From Chrysophaeum taylorii (lineage: Eukaryota; Sar; Pelagophyceae; Pelagomonadales; Pelagomonadaceae), in the NCBI GenBank assembly GCA_029834535.1, contig JAQMWT010000575.1:1-64000 (forward strand): DNA of 64,000 nt, read 5' to 3'. The notes under the pieces were generated by a model. It was not told where the DNA came from. It ran no database searches and was given only the letters and a program-made list of their open reading frames with translations. Positions 54,114 through 62,628 of the stretch are shown one piece after another. The position numbers were made by a program, and so were the translations under genes. Position 1 is the stretch's first letter; each line of letters begins with the position of its first letter.

Positions 54114-55505
54114 AAGTGCGGGCCAGTAAGTTCACCTATCTCTAACCCTATTAAGTTCATGTCTGGTCCCAGTAAGTTTCATGTAAGTTCGTTCACCTGG
54201 TCAGTAAGTTCACCTAGCTCACACCAACTCCTTTGAGCTCGTCGCTCTCGCCTCCGCCAATCTAAGCTGCTTTGATCCGCACGCGCCGCCAACCTTTGAG
54301 TTTACTCTAAAAACCTTTTACTCTAAAAACCCCCGTAAGTTCACCTGGTCCCAGTAAGTTCACCTGGTCACTATACTCACCTAGTCCCAATCTCCAACCC
54401 CAGTAAGTCCACCTGGTCCCAGTAAGTTCACTTATAGTGCGCGTGTAGACGCCGGGAGGGGGCTTATCGGTATTGCGCAGCACGTGTGGGGTAGGGTGGA
54501 GTCGTCGACCCAGAAGAGGATATCCTCGGGGTTGCCGATCGATCGACAGAGAGCCACGTAGAGCTGGACGTGACAGAAGACGGGCTTGTGGGCAAGAGGA
54601 CGCCGACCTCGCGGGCCGTCTGACCCTGGCTCTTGTTGATCGTTTGGCGTCGGCGGGCCTTAAGCGATACAGGTTGGAGGAGCCTCGGTGACAACGACAC
54701 GATCGATCATCTATCTGGTACCGTTGCAGTGGCCGTGGTGCGACGGGTCGAGGTTTCGAAGACTTTAAGCTCGCGATCAAAGTCAGCATGCCGTTGGTTG
54801 TCAGGGGGTTGAAAACTCCACTGTAAAGAGCGAGGCGTCGTCTTCCGACCCAACCTAGTTGGCCGAAAAGAACTCCGACGCCTCGTCTCCGGGAAAAAAA
54901 GGTCGCGGTCATTCATGCGCGCGTTGTCAGCATCGACAACATCGTTTCGACGGGGCGTGAGAATGGCGCGCTGGCTAAAAGAGCCGCCGCGGGTCGTGGA
55001 AATAGTCTGCGAGGTCGCCGTAGACGGCTTGGAGGATCAATCCCTGGCTCGCGGGCCTACCTGATCCTTACCCTAAATCGGGGGACAAACAGACAAACCA
55101 AACTCGCCGCATCTACCGTGAGTGGGGGATCGCCAACGCATTAGGCCGGGCTCGCTGCGCCCTCACCGCCCTCACCCATGTCGCCGCCGCGGGGAACCCC
55201 ACCCAGGCCGCCCGATCCCAGCAGGACGTCACCCTTCGTCGCACATACGTCCGGCGGCAGCATGCGTACGACCTACGGGCGGGGCCCTTGGTCCTCTCTT
55301 CGCCTGCCCCACGCCTCGGCGATGACCCCGACTAGGTCCCGCGTACTTATCTCCGCCCGTCAGGCACATCCCTCATACCCCACAAACCCACCCACATCCT
55401 TCCATCCTCCACACACCCCCCCCCCTCTTAGCAGCCGACATTTAAAGACAAACAAACAAACAGACAGACAGAGAGACAGACAAACATCTGCCGATTAGTA
55501 GCAAG
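54114..55505 (-). mobile_element. Helitron-like element remnant, right inverted arm
   Basis: Minus-strand copy of the helicase remnant and of the GTGAACTTACTGG-repeat tract described for 42600-44208. Best match is 54114-55085 against 43240-44208, plus 55400-55505 against 42600-42690. Between them, 55090-55390 carries different sequence (including the fragment shared with 47860-47960), so the arms were remodelled separately. The helicase blocks TINKSQGQTAREVGVLLP and VFCHVQLYVALCRSIGNPED are again in different frames. Confidence 0.75.
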
Positions 55506-55516
55506 GGCACTAGTTA

Positions 55517-56491
55517 TTAGGACAGGAGAAGGGTCGGGTTGAAGAGGGGGCAGGCGTAGAACTCGAACCGCGTTCCGAGGAGGCCTTGGCAGGCGATCTC
55601 GGCGAACTCTTCGGCCTTCCGATTGGGGTTCTGCGAGGGCACGATAGTCGGGACGGTGGTAGGCGCGGAGGTGGGCATCGAGGTGGGGACGGATGTAGGT
55701 GTGTAAGTGGGCGTGGACGTGGGCGTGTAAGTGGGCGCGGACGTGGGCGTGGACGTGGGCGTGTAAGTGGGCGCGGACGTGGGCGTGGAAGTGGGCTGGG
55801 GAGTGGGGTCGGGGGTCGGATCGGGCGTGGGCTCGGGGGTCGGATCGGGCGTGGGCTCGGGGGTCGGATCGGGCGTGGGCTCGGGGGTCGGCTCGGAGGT
55901 CGGCTGGTAAGTAGGTTCGGGCGTGGGCTCGGGAGTGGGGCTCCCCGTATCGACGCCGGGGGCGGTCGCGATCGGCGAGGGGATAGGGGTCGGGACCTTG
56001 GACGGGGCGGCGCTGGGGAACTCCGAGGGCGCGCTGGAAGGATCGCCACTTGGCATGGACGAGGGGCCGCTGCTCGGCAGCGGCGAGGGGGAAGGCGTCG
56101 GTATCTGCGAAGGCTCGGCGCTGGGGAGCGGCGAGGGAGAAGGCGTCGGCATCTGCGAAGGGCCCGAGGTTGGGAGCGGCGAGGGAGAAGGCGTCGGCAT
56201 CTGCGAAGGAGATTCCGTTGGACCACTCGTGGGGCCTTGCGTCGGAAGCATCGAGGGGAGCGGCGACGGGAGCGGTGTCGGGATCGATGTGGGTAGACTT
56301 TCGAAGGAAAAAGAGTAGGAGAAGACTATTATCTCCTCTAGACGTCGCACAATATCTTCCGAATCAGGACGGAAGGCGACGCCCTTGAGCCCCAGGTCCG
56401 GGGTCGCGGGGGCTGCGAGTTCCAAGTCCAACATGTCAAAGTCCGTCATAGCTGTCGCCACCCCAATCACCAGCCACCAGAGCACCACCAT
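55517..56491 (-). CDS. Secreted PT/PS-repeat protein
   Basis: 324 aa from ATG 56491. A signal peptide (MVVLWWLVIGVATA) is followed by a short acidic region (TDFDMLDLELAAPATPD), then about 200 residues of SxxPTPSPSPLP, PxPTPEPTPDPT and PTSTPTSAPTYT repeats, and a compact C-terminal segment with two Cys (EFAEIACQGLLGTRFEFYAC). It resembles extracellular-matrix or wall spacer proteins of stramenopiles and shares repeat style, not modules, with the giant gene. Prolyl hydroxylation and O-glycosylation are likely but inferred. It is divergent from the NADPH oxidase gene with 172 bp between ATGs, so the two may share a promoter. Confidence 0.75.
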   Translation of the reverse strand: MVVLWWLVIGVATAMTDFDMLDLELAAPATPDLGLKGVAFRPDSEDIVRRLEEIIVFSYSFSFESLPTSIPTPLPSPLPSMLPTQGPTSGPTESPSQMPTPSPSPLPTSGPSQMPTPSPSPLPSAEPSQIPTPSPSPLPSSGPSSMPSGDPSSAPSEFPSAAPSKVPTPIPSPIATAPGVDTGSPTPEPTPEPTYQPTSEPTPEPTPDPTPEPTPDPTPEPTPDPTPDPTPQPTSTPTSAPTYTPTSTPTSAPTYTPTSTPTYTPTSVPTSMPTSAPTTVPTIVPSQNPNRKAEEFAEIACQGLLGTRFEFYACPLFNPTLLLS

Positions 56492-56663
56492 GCTGGACAC
56501 ACACCACCTAACTTTTTTTGCGGCAAATATTGGTAAAAAAAAAAGTGCCACAACCTCACAATAATAACCCCCCCGAAATTAATTTTTTTCTAGTAGGGAC
56601 GGACGGGACGGACGACGACCCTGGTCCACCACACACAGAGCCAGGACGGAGGAGGTACGGCTC
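56492..56663. promoter_or_regulatory. 172-bp divergent promoter region
   Basis: Lies between the secreted repeat protein and the NADPH oxidase. Contains an A10 run (56535-56544), ATAATAACCCCCCC and GGGACGGACGGGACGGACG repeats. No named element recognised. Confidence 0.4.
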
Positions 56664-59336
56664 ATGGAGGTGAGCGAGAAGAAGACAAAAAAGGATCCGG
56701 AGGCGGGCGGTCCAGCACCTTCATCATCATCATCATCAAAGGATGGTGATTCGAGGTTCAAGGGCGAGCGGCGCCAGCAGTACGCGTTGTGGGCGCACCA
56801 CATGGCCCTCGTCGCCGCGGTGAGCCTCGTCGCCCTCGGAATCTTCGGGATACTGTGGAGCAAGAGTGGAACGTACAAGTGCAAGGTGCGGGGGCGCGCG
56901 ATTTCGGCGAATCTTATTCGGCTGGGCAAAACGGTCGACGGCAAGGTTGGGGCCTGCGTGTCGCGGACGTCCCCGAAGCTTAACCTCAACTACACGGCGC
57001 CGCGCGCGGCGTGCTGCGACCCCAACGGCCGAAGCTCGAAGCGAAAGAATCTGGGGGGAAGCGTCTGGATTGGAACCTATTGCGTTTTGGTGGGCTTGTT
57101 TCTTTTCGCGTTCGAACTCAACACATCCAAGACTTTCGGGCTCTGGATGCCGACGGACTGGATCTTCTACGAGCTCGGGTTGTCGTTGAACGGAATTCTC
57201 TTCGTGTGCGCTTCGGGTCTCGCGTTGTGCACGCGTGCGACCTGTACGGCCGGCCTGTTTTCGCTCGTGGCGGGGCTCGCGTATTCGCACGCGGGCAGGC
57301 GGAAGGAAGCCGGCGACGGCGGGAGATCGAGGAGAATCTCTCGGGGTGGGGGGGGGGGAAAAAGAGAGGGTGGTTATTTTCCCGACGCGGCGACCGCGTT
57401 TTGGCTAGTTTTGTTCTTTGGGACGAATTTTATCATGTTCTTTTACACTCTGTCCGTGTGGATCGCGACGATCCAGTCGTGGGAGCGGGATCTGAGGAAC
57501 GACGACGTCAGGCTCGACAACTGCGACGAGTGCCCGGACCCAAACAACAAACCGTACACGCGGTGGCGCGACGAGTGTCACCTGAACCGCGCTCTCGTGA
57601 AACACGGTCCCTTGTCTTTTTGGGCACCGATCGCCAAGGCTGCGGGCGTTACGCTCAACTTCGACTGCTCGTTGCTCCTCCTCCCCGTCACCCGAAGCGT
57701 CATGATCTTCCTCAACAACCTCGCTTCAGATTACCGGTCTGCGCAGCGACGATCGGCGTGGTTTGCCCGAACCTTCGAATCACCCTTCGCGCGGTACGTT
57801 CCGTTGTCGAAGAACATCGAATTCCACAAGCTCGCGGTGATGACCGCGTGCTTTTTCGCCGTCCTTCACACGATCGCCCACTTCTTCAACTACTGGCAGT
57901 CCCCCTCCTTTACGGCGGCACGGTTCGCCAAGTGGGGATGGGCAGGAACCACAATTCTGACGGGGGGCTTGATTTTGCTGGCAATGTTCGCCATACACAC
58001 GGCCGCCCTCGACGTCGTGCGCCAAGCCCACTTTGAAATTTTCTGGTTCGCGCACCACTTCTTCGTTCTCTACTATGCGATGCTCCTCCTCCACGGACCG
58101 GTCTTCTATTGGTGGGCCCTCATCCCGATCACCCTCTACCTCATCGAGCGCCGGTCCCGGGTCGTCCGCGGCTCCAAGGCCATCCTCGTCAGCAGGGTCG
58201 AGTGGATAGCTCCCGTCTTGGCGATCCACTTTCGGCCTCTCGACAAGGCGGATTTTGATTTTCAAGAGGGGACGTACGTACTTTTGAACTGTCCCTTCAT
58301 CTCCGAAGCCGAATGGCACCCCTTCACCATCTCGTCGGCGCGGGGCGACCTCCTCACGGGCTCTAGGGTTTCCCTCGAAACGGGCGAATCCGTGTCGCGC
58401 GTGAACGAAAAGAAATTTTGTCCCGCGTCGAAAGATCAAACGAACCCCTCGAATTGGCTCGATAAGGACGAAACCGCCTACCACGACTTCGTTTCGGTGC
58501 ACATCAAGGTCCAGGGCTCCAAAACGTGGACCCGCAAGCTCAAAGACTACCTCGAGATGATGGCGCCCGCGAGGGCCTACCCGTTTCACTTCACGCGACG
58601 CGACGACCGCGGCGACCTACTGCTCGGCCGCCGCATCGGCCCCGATTCGCGCCAGATCCTGAGGGTCGACGGCCCCCACGCCGCCCCCGCGGTACACTAC
58701 CGCCACTACGGCACCGTCATGATCGTCGGCGCCGGCATCGGGATGACGCCCTGCTCGAGTATCCTCACCGCCATGCTCAAGTATCGCTGGCGCCTCAACT
58801 TCAAGCCGGAGATCCTCCATTTCTACTGGGTCCTCGCCCACGCCGACGTCCAGGCCTTTGAGTGGTTCGTACGCCGGGTGGCTGACCTCGAGTACGAACT
58901 CCTCAAGGCTCGCGAGTCCGGCGCCGTCTCGGCGCGAAACTATTGCGAAATCAACATCTACGTCACGCGCGCCCCCAAGACCCCCGAGCCCGTCCCCCCA
59001 ATGATGATGAACGCCGCCACTACTGGAGAATCCCCTTCCTTCACTCCCGAAGCTTTGTGGGCCGAGCTCAACGCCCCTCGAGTCCCGTCCTCCAAGCAGC
59101 TCGAGACCATGGCTGACCCGAACGCGCCCAATCGATTCCAAGACACCTTCGTCTGGAACGGCAGACCCGACTGGAAGTCAATTTTCTCCGCCGTCAAGCA
59201 CCAGCGCCAGCACCGCGACATCGGAGTCTGTTTCTGCGGGACGCCCGTCATCGGCGCCGACCTCGCCAAAATGTGTAAGCTCCACACCTCACCGCAAGAC
59301 GACTGCATCTTCACCCTCCACAAGGAAAATTTCTGA
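56664..59336 (+). CDS. NADPH oxidase (NOX) with N-terminal p22phox-like domain
   Basis: 890 aa. Transfers electrons from NADPH through FAD and two hemes to O2, giving superoxide. Residues about 40-215 form a separate membrane unit whose hydrophobic pattern and short motifs (ALWAHHMALVAAVSLVALGIF; YCVLVGLFLFAFEL; GLFSLVAGLAY) parallel p22phox, the NOX2 partner subunit. The NOX core follows: NFDCSLLLLPVTRSVMIFL; heme His in AVLHTIAHFFN and in FWFAHHFFVLYYAMLLLHG; FAD motif HPFTISSA (about 552); NADPH motif VGAGIGMTPCSSIL (about 688); FYWVLAHADVQAFEWF; and the invariant C-terminus KENF. No EF-hand is seen. Between the first two spans is a Cys-containing extracellular-looking insertion, and after the p22-like part a Gly/Arg linker (about 208-238). 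The NOX call is firm; the p22phox call is a strong suspicion. Confidence 0.93.
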   Translation: MEVSEKKTKKDPEAGGPAPSSSSSSKDGDSRFKGERRQQYALWAHHMALVAAVSLVALGIFGILWSKSGTYKCKVRGRAISANLIRLGKTVDGKVGACVSRTSPKLNLNYTAPRAACCDPNGRSSKRKNLGGSVWIGTYCVLVGLFLFAFELNTSKTFGLWMPTDWIFYELGLSLNGILFVCASGLALCTRATCTAGLFSLVAGLAYSHAGRRKEAGDGGRSRRISRGGGGGKREGGYFPDAATAFWLVLFFGTNFIMFFYTLSVWIATIQSWERDLRNDDVRLDNCDECPDPNNKPYTRWRDECHLNRALVKHGPLSFWAPIAKAAGVTLNFDCSLLLLPVTRSVMIFLNNLASDYRSAQRRSAWFARTFESPFARYVPLSKNIEFHKLAVMTACFFAVLHTIAHFFNYWQSPSFTAARFAKWGWAGTTILTGGLILLAMFAIHTAALDVVRQAHFEIFWFAHHFFVLYYAMLLLHGPVFYWWALIPITLYLIERRSRVVRGSKAILVSRVEWIAPVLAIHFRPLDKADFDFQEGTYVLLNCPFISEAEWHPFTISSARGDLLTGSRVSLETGESVSRVNEKKFCPASKDQTNPSNWLDKDETAYHDFVSVHIKVQGSKTWTRKLKDYLEMMAPARAYPFHFTRRDDRGDLLLGRRIGPDSRQILRVDGPHAAPAVHYRHYGTVMIVGAGIGMTPCSSILTAMLKYRWRLNFKPEILHFYWVLAHADVQAFEWFVRRVADLEYELLKARESGAVSARNYCEINIYVTRAPKTPEPVPPMMMNAATTGESPSFTPEALWAELNAPRVPSSKQLETMADPNAPNRFQDTFVWNGRPDWKSIFSAVKHQRQHRDIGVCFCGTPVIGADLAKMCKLHTSPQDDCIFTLHKENF

Positions 59337-59567
59337 ATTATTCTTCTTTTTCCAGATGCAGCCCCCCCCCACACACACGTCAGCAGCAGCAGCAACTTTT
59401 GTAACGTGTACCAGGCAGGAGCAGCAGGCGACCGTTAAAATTAAATTAAAAACTAAACCCCCCTCGCTATAGGCGGCGGCGGCAGTTTCGCGCACACAGA
59501 ACCTCTGCTTCTTCTCCTTGTGACGTCGTCAGTCGCACGCGCGCCTGCTTTCTTCTCGAAAAATAAT
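59337..59567. other. Spacer NOX / CRAL-TRIO
   Basis: 231 bp, with a C9 run, CACACACA and CAGCAG repeats. Presumed 3' UTR plus promoter of the next gene. Confidence 0.4.
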
Positions 59568-60938
59568 ATGACGATAAAAATGGGGTCTTTCCATGGCATT
59601 CTCGGGTGCGCGTCGCTCGTGGCGACCGTCGTCGCTCTCGCATTGGAATCCCAGGCAGTCGTGGCCCTCTGCGTCGCCGCGTCGAGCACGCTCGCCATCC
59701 ACGCGAGAAGCCTCATCCACCTCGCCCCCGCGAAGAGCACGATTGCCCCAGGCATCGTCGCCCCACACCGAGAAGCGTTTAGGCGCACGATTTATATGGT
59801 GCTCTACCTTAACCTCCGCGCCCTCGGCGAGGCGGGATTGGCGCGCGGGCGGCCCTACGCGGTCGGTCGGTTTCTTCTCTGGACGCAATTCCTGCCGCGG
59901 AGCGCCGACCCCAACGCCCTCATATTCGTGGTCCCCATGTTTCTCGCCGTCACGCAGGATGCGGTGTCCATTTCCGCTGACCTCGGGTTCCTTCTGTCGA
60001 CTCAACTCGGGGCTCTGGTGTTGAGTTTCGCGTTCACGCTCGCGTTTAGAAAGATAATATCGATTCGCGCGGCCTACGTCTTCGCCGCCGCCGCGGTCGC
60101 CGGCCGCTTCGGCCGAATCTTCTTCGGCCGCATGCCTGGCCTCGCCTTGAGCGCGGCGATCGCCCTCGCCCTCAATCTTCCCGCCGATTCTGCCGAAAGC
60201 AAAACCGCCGCCGCCGCCGCCGCCGCCGCCGCCAAAGACCTTCCGGAACTCGAGCTCCCGCCGGGCATGGAACGGTGGGCGCGCCAGAGTGTCGCGATCT
60301 ACGGAAAAGAAAAAGCCAAGAAAGTGTGCCTGAATCTCCACAAATTCCGGACGACGTGGGGCTGGCCGCTCGAGATTTCCTCGAACACCACAAAACTGCT
60401 AGAACCCGCGCTTAGATCTGGAATGCACTGGGTGCTGCCCGGACGCGACGCCAAGGGCCGGAAGGTCATCACGTATCGGCCCGAAAACATTCACAAGGCC
60501 CCGGTCCCCGATTTGCAGCTAATGATGTGCTATCTCCTCGAGCGCGAAACTCGCGATCTCCAGACGTTGGAGGCCGGGTTTACGATCGTCGTCGATCTCG
60601 AGGGCGGCGCCGCTTCGGCCATTCTCTGCCGCCGCCGGAAGTTGTTGACGATCGCCGACGTGAGACGAGGCACCAGCATGTTCAAGGACTCGTTTCCGTG
60701 TCGCGTCCGAGCGATCTACGTCGCGAACCTCCCCCGGGCTCTCCTCCCGTTGGCGGGGTTGGTAAAATCCGCGCTGCCCGCGAAACTCCGGGGGCGCGTT
60801 GCTATGTCCCACAAACCGCCCGCACTCTTTCCGGCGCTCCTCGCCGACGTCCCCCTCGCTATGCTTCCCGCGGCGATGGGGGGCCAAGACGCTCGTTTCG
60901 ACTGGGACGCCCAAGTCGACAAGATGCTGCTAGAATAA
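59568..60938 (+). CDS. Membrane-anchored CRAL-TRIO (Sec14-like) lipid-binding protein
   Basis: 456 aa from the first ATG. Residues 1-205 contain several hydrophobic segments (GILGCASLVATVVALALE; ALIFVVPMFLAVTQDAVSIS; FRKIISIRAAYVFAAAAVAG), then a poly-Ala run from a GCC repeat. The C-terminal part resembles CRAL-TRIO: LRSGMHWVLPGRDAKGRKVI, DLQLMMCYLLERETRDLQTL, EAGFTIVVDLEGGAAS, FKDSFPCRVRAIYVANLPRA and LVKSALPAKLRGRVAMSH, which follow the usual order (basic strand, VVD core, FPxR..IYxxN, KLR..V). It probably binds or transfers a phosphoinositide or other lipid at a membrane. N-terminal spans fused to CRAL-TRIO are uncommon. Its stop is 13 bp from the convergent kinase stop. Confidence 0.75.
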   Translation: MTIKMGSFHGILGCASLVATVVALALESQAVVALCVAASSTLAIHARSLIHLAPAKSTIAPGIVAPHREAFRRTIYMVLYLNLRALGEAGLARGRPYAVGRFLLWTQFLPRSADPNALIFVVPMFLAVTQDAVSISADLGFLLSTQLGALVLSFAFTLAFRKIISIRAAYVFAAAAVAGRFGRIFFGRMPGLALSAAIALALNLPADSAESKTAAAAAAAAAKDLPELELPPGMERWARQSVAIYGKEKAKKVCLNLHKFRTTWGWPLEISSNTTKLLEPALRSGMHWVLPGRDAKGRKVITYRPENIHKAPVPDLQLMMCYLLERETRDLQTLEAGFTIVVDLEGGAASAILCRRRKLLTIADVRRGTSMFKDSFPCRVRAIYVANLPRALLPLAGLVKSALPAKLRGRVAMSHKPPALFPALLADVPLAMLPAAMGGQDARFDWDAQVDKMLLE

Positions 60939-60951
60939 TAATAAGTAATTA

Positions 60952-62628
60952 TTATGAAGATGAAATGGCGTCGAGGATGGCCGTGACGTCCGAGGCCGTG
61001 GATCCCGTCTTCCCGAGCTTGAGAAGGACCCGGTCGTCGGCCACGTCGGAGGCCGACGCCGAGACGAGCCAAAGTCGGCCAAAATCGAGGAGCTGTTTTG
61101 TTGGCGGGAATTGCACGAACCGGTCGCGGAGCTGGGTGCCGGTGACGGCGACAACGTCGCCCTCGTCGTCCATCTCGAGGAGATTTTCGTCCAGAATGCA
61201 GATGATGGGTTCTTGTCTTTTTCGTCGTCGTCGTCGGGACAGGTGGGCGAGCGTCTTGTGGACGTGGGCGACTTCGGGGGGGGTCGACACGAGGTTCACC
61301 TCCACCTCGTACCTCTTCGCCATGACTTTTTTGAAGATCGAGCAAATCACCGCATCGTCCTCGACGAGGACCCACGTAAAATCCGAGGGTCCGTGCCGGC
61401 GCGTCCGCGGCGCCGGCGCCGGCGGACCTACCGCCGCAAATTCGACGCCGACGCGCAGCGTCACCGTAAACCAGTCGCCATCCTCCTCCTCCTCATCATC
61501 TTCCGACACAGGGCTGCTGCTGCTGCTGCTGCTACTACTAAAGTCGATGGCCAGATTGAGCTCGCTGCACGCGTGCCTGAGCGCGCCGAGGCCGATGTGG
61601 CGCGAGGCCTGCTTCTTCTGCTTCTTCTGCTGAACGCGGTTCCTGAAGACGATCGAATCGGGCGAGATGATGACGTCGAGCTTGCCGTTCCCGTGCTTGT
61701 AGCAATTCGACGCGATATCCTGGAGCACCAGCACCTGCAAGACAATGGGGCTCAGGAGATCACCTTCCAACGACCGAAAACTGAGCCAGCGCGACGTAAC
61801 GTTCACGTCGTAGTCCAAATTGGCAAACTCGACCAAAAAGTCCTCGGGCGATATTGGCGCGATCTTTGGGAGGTTGTCGAACAACTTCCTCCTGATCTGG
61901 ACCTCGTACTCGAGCCGATCAAACTGCGCGTCGAGCTCCGCGAGCTTTCCCGATTCGAGCAGCAAGTGCATCAGTCGTATCTTGTTCCCGAACCTATGGT
62001 CCACGGTCTCTCGGTGCTCGCTCGCGATCTTCGATATCACTTTCGCGTAGTCCTTCATGCTCCGCGTCGAATCCCGCGTCTCGCCGGTCTGAACCATGAT
62101 AATCCGACCCCGACTACACCGGTATCGCGTCGTCGCGTGGATCTCGATTTGGACGATAAAGTCGTATTCGGGCAGCGAGTGGTACGTCATCACGCGACCG
62201 TTCATGTTCGTCCCTCGCAACCCTTCGAGCATCGTCAGGTACATTTCGGTCTGGACTTTGACCGGAAAATATTTTGTCAAGCACATGGCGTCGCTCAACA
62301 GCGACCTACGATCCAACCCCGGATACACCGACCCGACGTCCCCGTCGATCGCGACGAACGCACAAGACGACCCGCAGCACCGAACGACCCACCGAAAGCT
62401 TCGCTTCGCGCGCGTTGCGACGGCCTTCTGGACGAATGTCTTCCTGGACGCGATTTCCTCGGCCTCGCGCATCAACGCCGTCGCCTCCTCCCATTCTACA
62501 ATAGGAATGATGTCGTCGCCGCTCGTTCGCGCTCGAGGCTCGTTGTCCTCCCCGCAGATCGTCTGACGCAGTGCCTCCTCGACGCGGCTCACGTTGAAAT
62601 CCAAAGTCTCCGACGACGATCCCTCCAT
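60952..62628 (-). CDS. Hybrid histidine kinase-like protein with C-terminal receiver domain
   Basis: 558 aa. Residues about 65-200 look like a PAS-type sensor (FRWVVRCCGSSCAFVAIDG, MNGRVMTYHSLPEYDFIVQI). A dimerisation helix at about 210-260 carries SEHRETVDHRFGNKIRLMH, close to the HisKA_2-type phospho-His pattern HRxxN. An ATPase-like region follows: N-box DIASNCYKHGNGKLDVII and a weak G-box RHIGLGALRHACSEL. The receiver lies at about 415-555: WVLVEDDAVICSIF (acidic pair), CILDENLL (phospho-acceptor Asp), LVSASAS (Ser/Thr site) and LLKLGKTG (Lys). The receiver has an Arg-rich loop and the ATP-lid is poorly conserved, so kinase activity is uncertain. Two-component proteins are common in algae and fungi. 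Poly-Ser and poly-Glu runs come from microsatellites. Confidence 0.72.
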   Translation of the reverse strand: MEGSSSETLDFNVSRVEEALRQTICGEDNEPRARTSGDDIIPIVEWEEATALMREAEEIASRKTFVQKAVATRAKRSFRWVVRCCGSSCAFVAIDGDVGSVYPGLDRRSLLSDAMCLTKYFPVKVQTEMYLTMLEGLRGTNMNGRVMTYHSLPEYDFIVQIEIHATTRYRCSRGRIIMVQTGETRDSTRSMKDYAKVISKIASEHRETVDHRFGNKIRLMHLLLESGKLAELDAQFDRLEYEVQIRRKLFDNLPKIAPISPEDFLVEFANLDYDVNVTSRWLSFRSLEGDLLSPIVLQVLVLQDIASNCYKHGNGKLDVIISPDSIVFRNRVQQKKQKKQASRHIGLGALRHACSELNLAIDFSSSSSSSSSPVSEDDEEEEDGDWFTVTLRVGVEFAAVGPPAPAPRTRRHGPSDFTWVLVEDDAVICSIFKKVMAKRYEVEVNLVSTPPEVAHVHKTLAHLSRRRRRKRQEPIICILDENLLEMDDEGDVVAVTGTQLRDRFVQFPPTKQLLDFGRLWLVSASASDVADDRVLLKLGKTGSTASDVTAILDAISSS

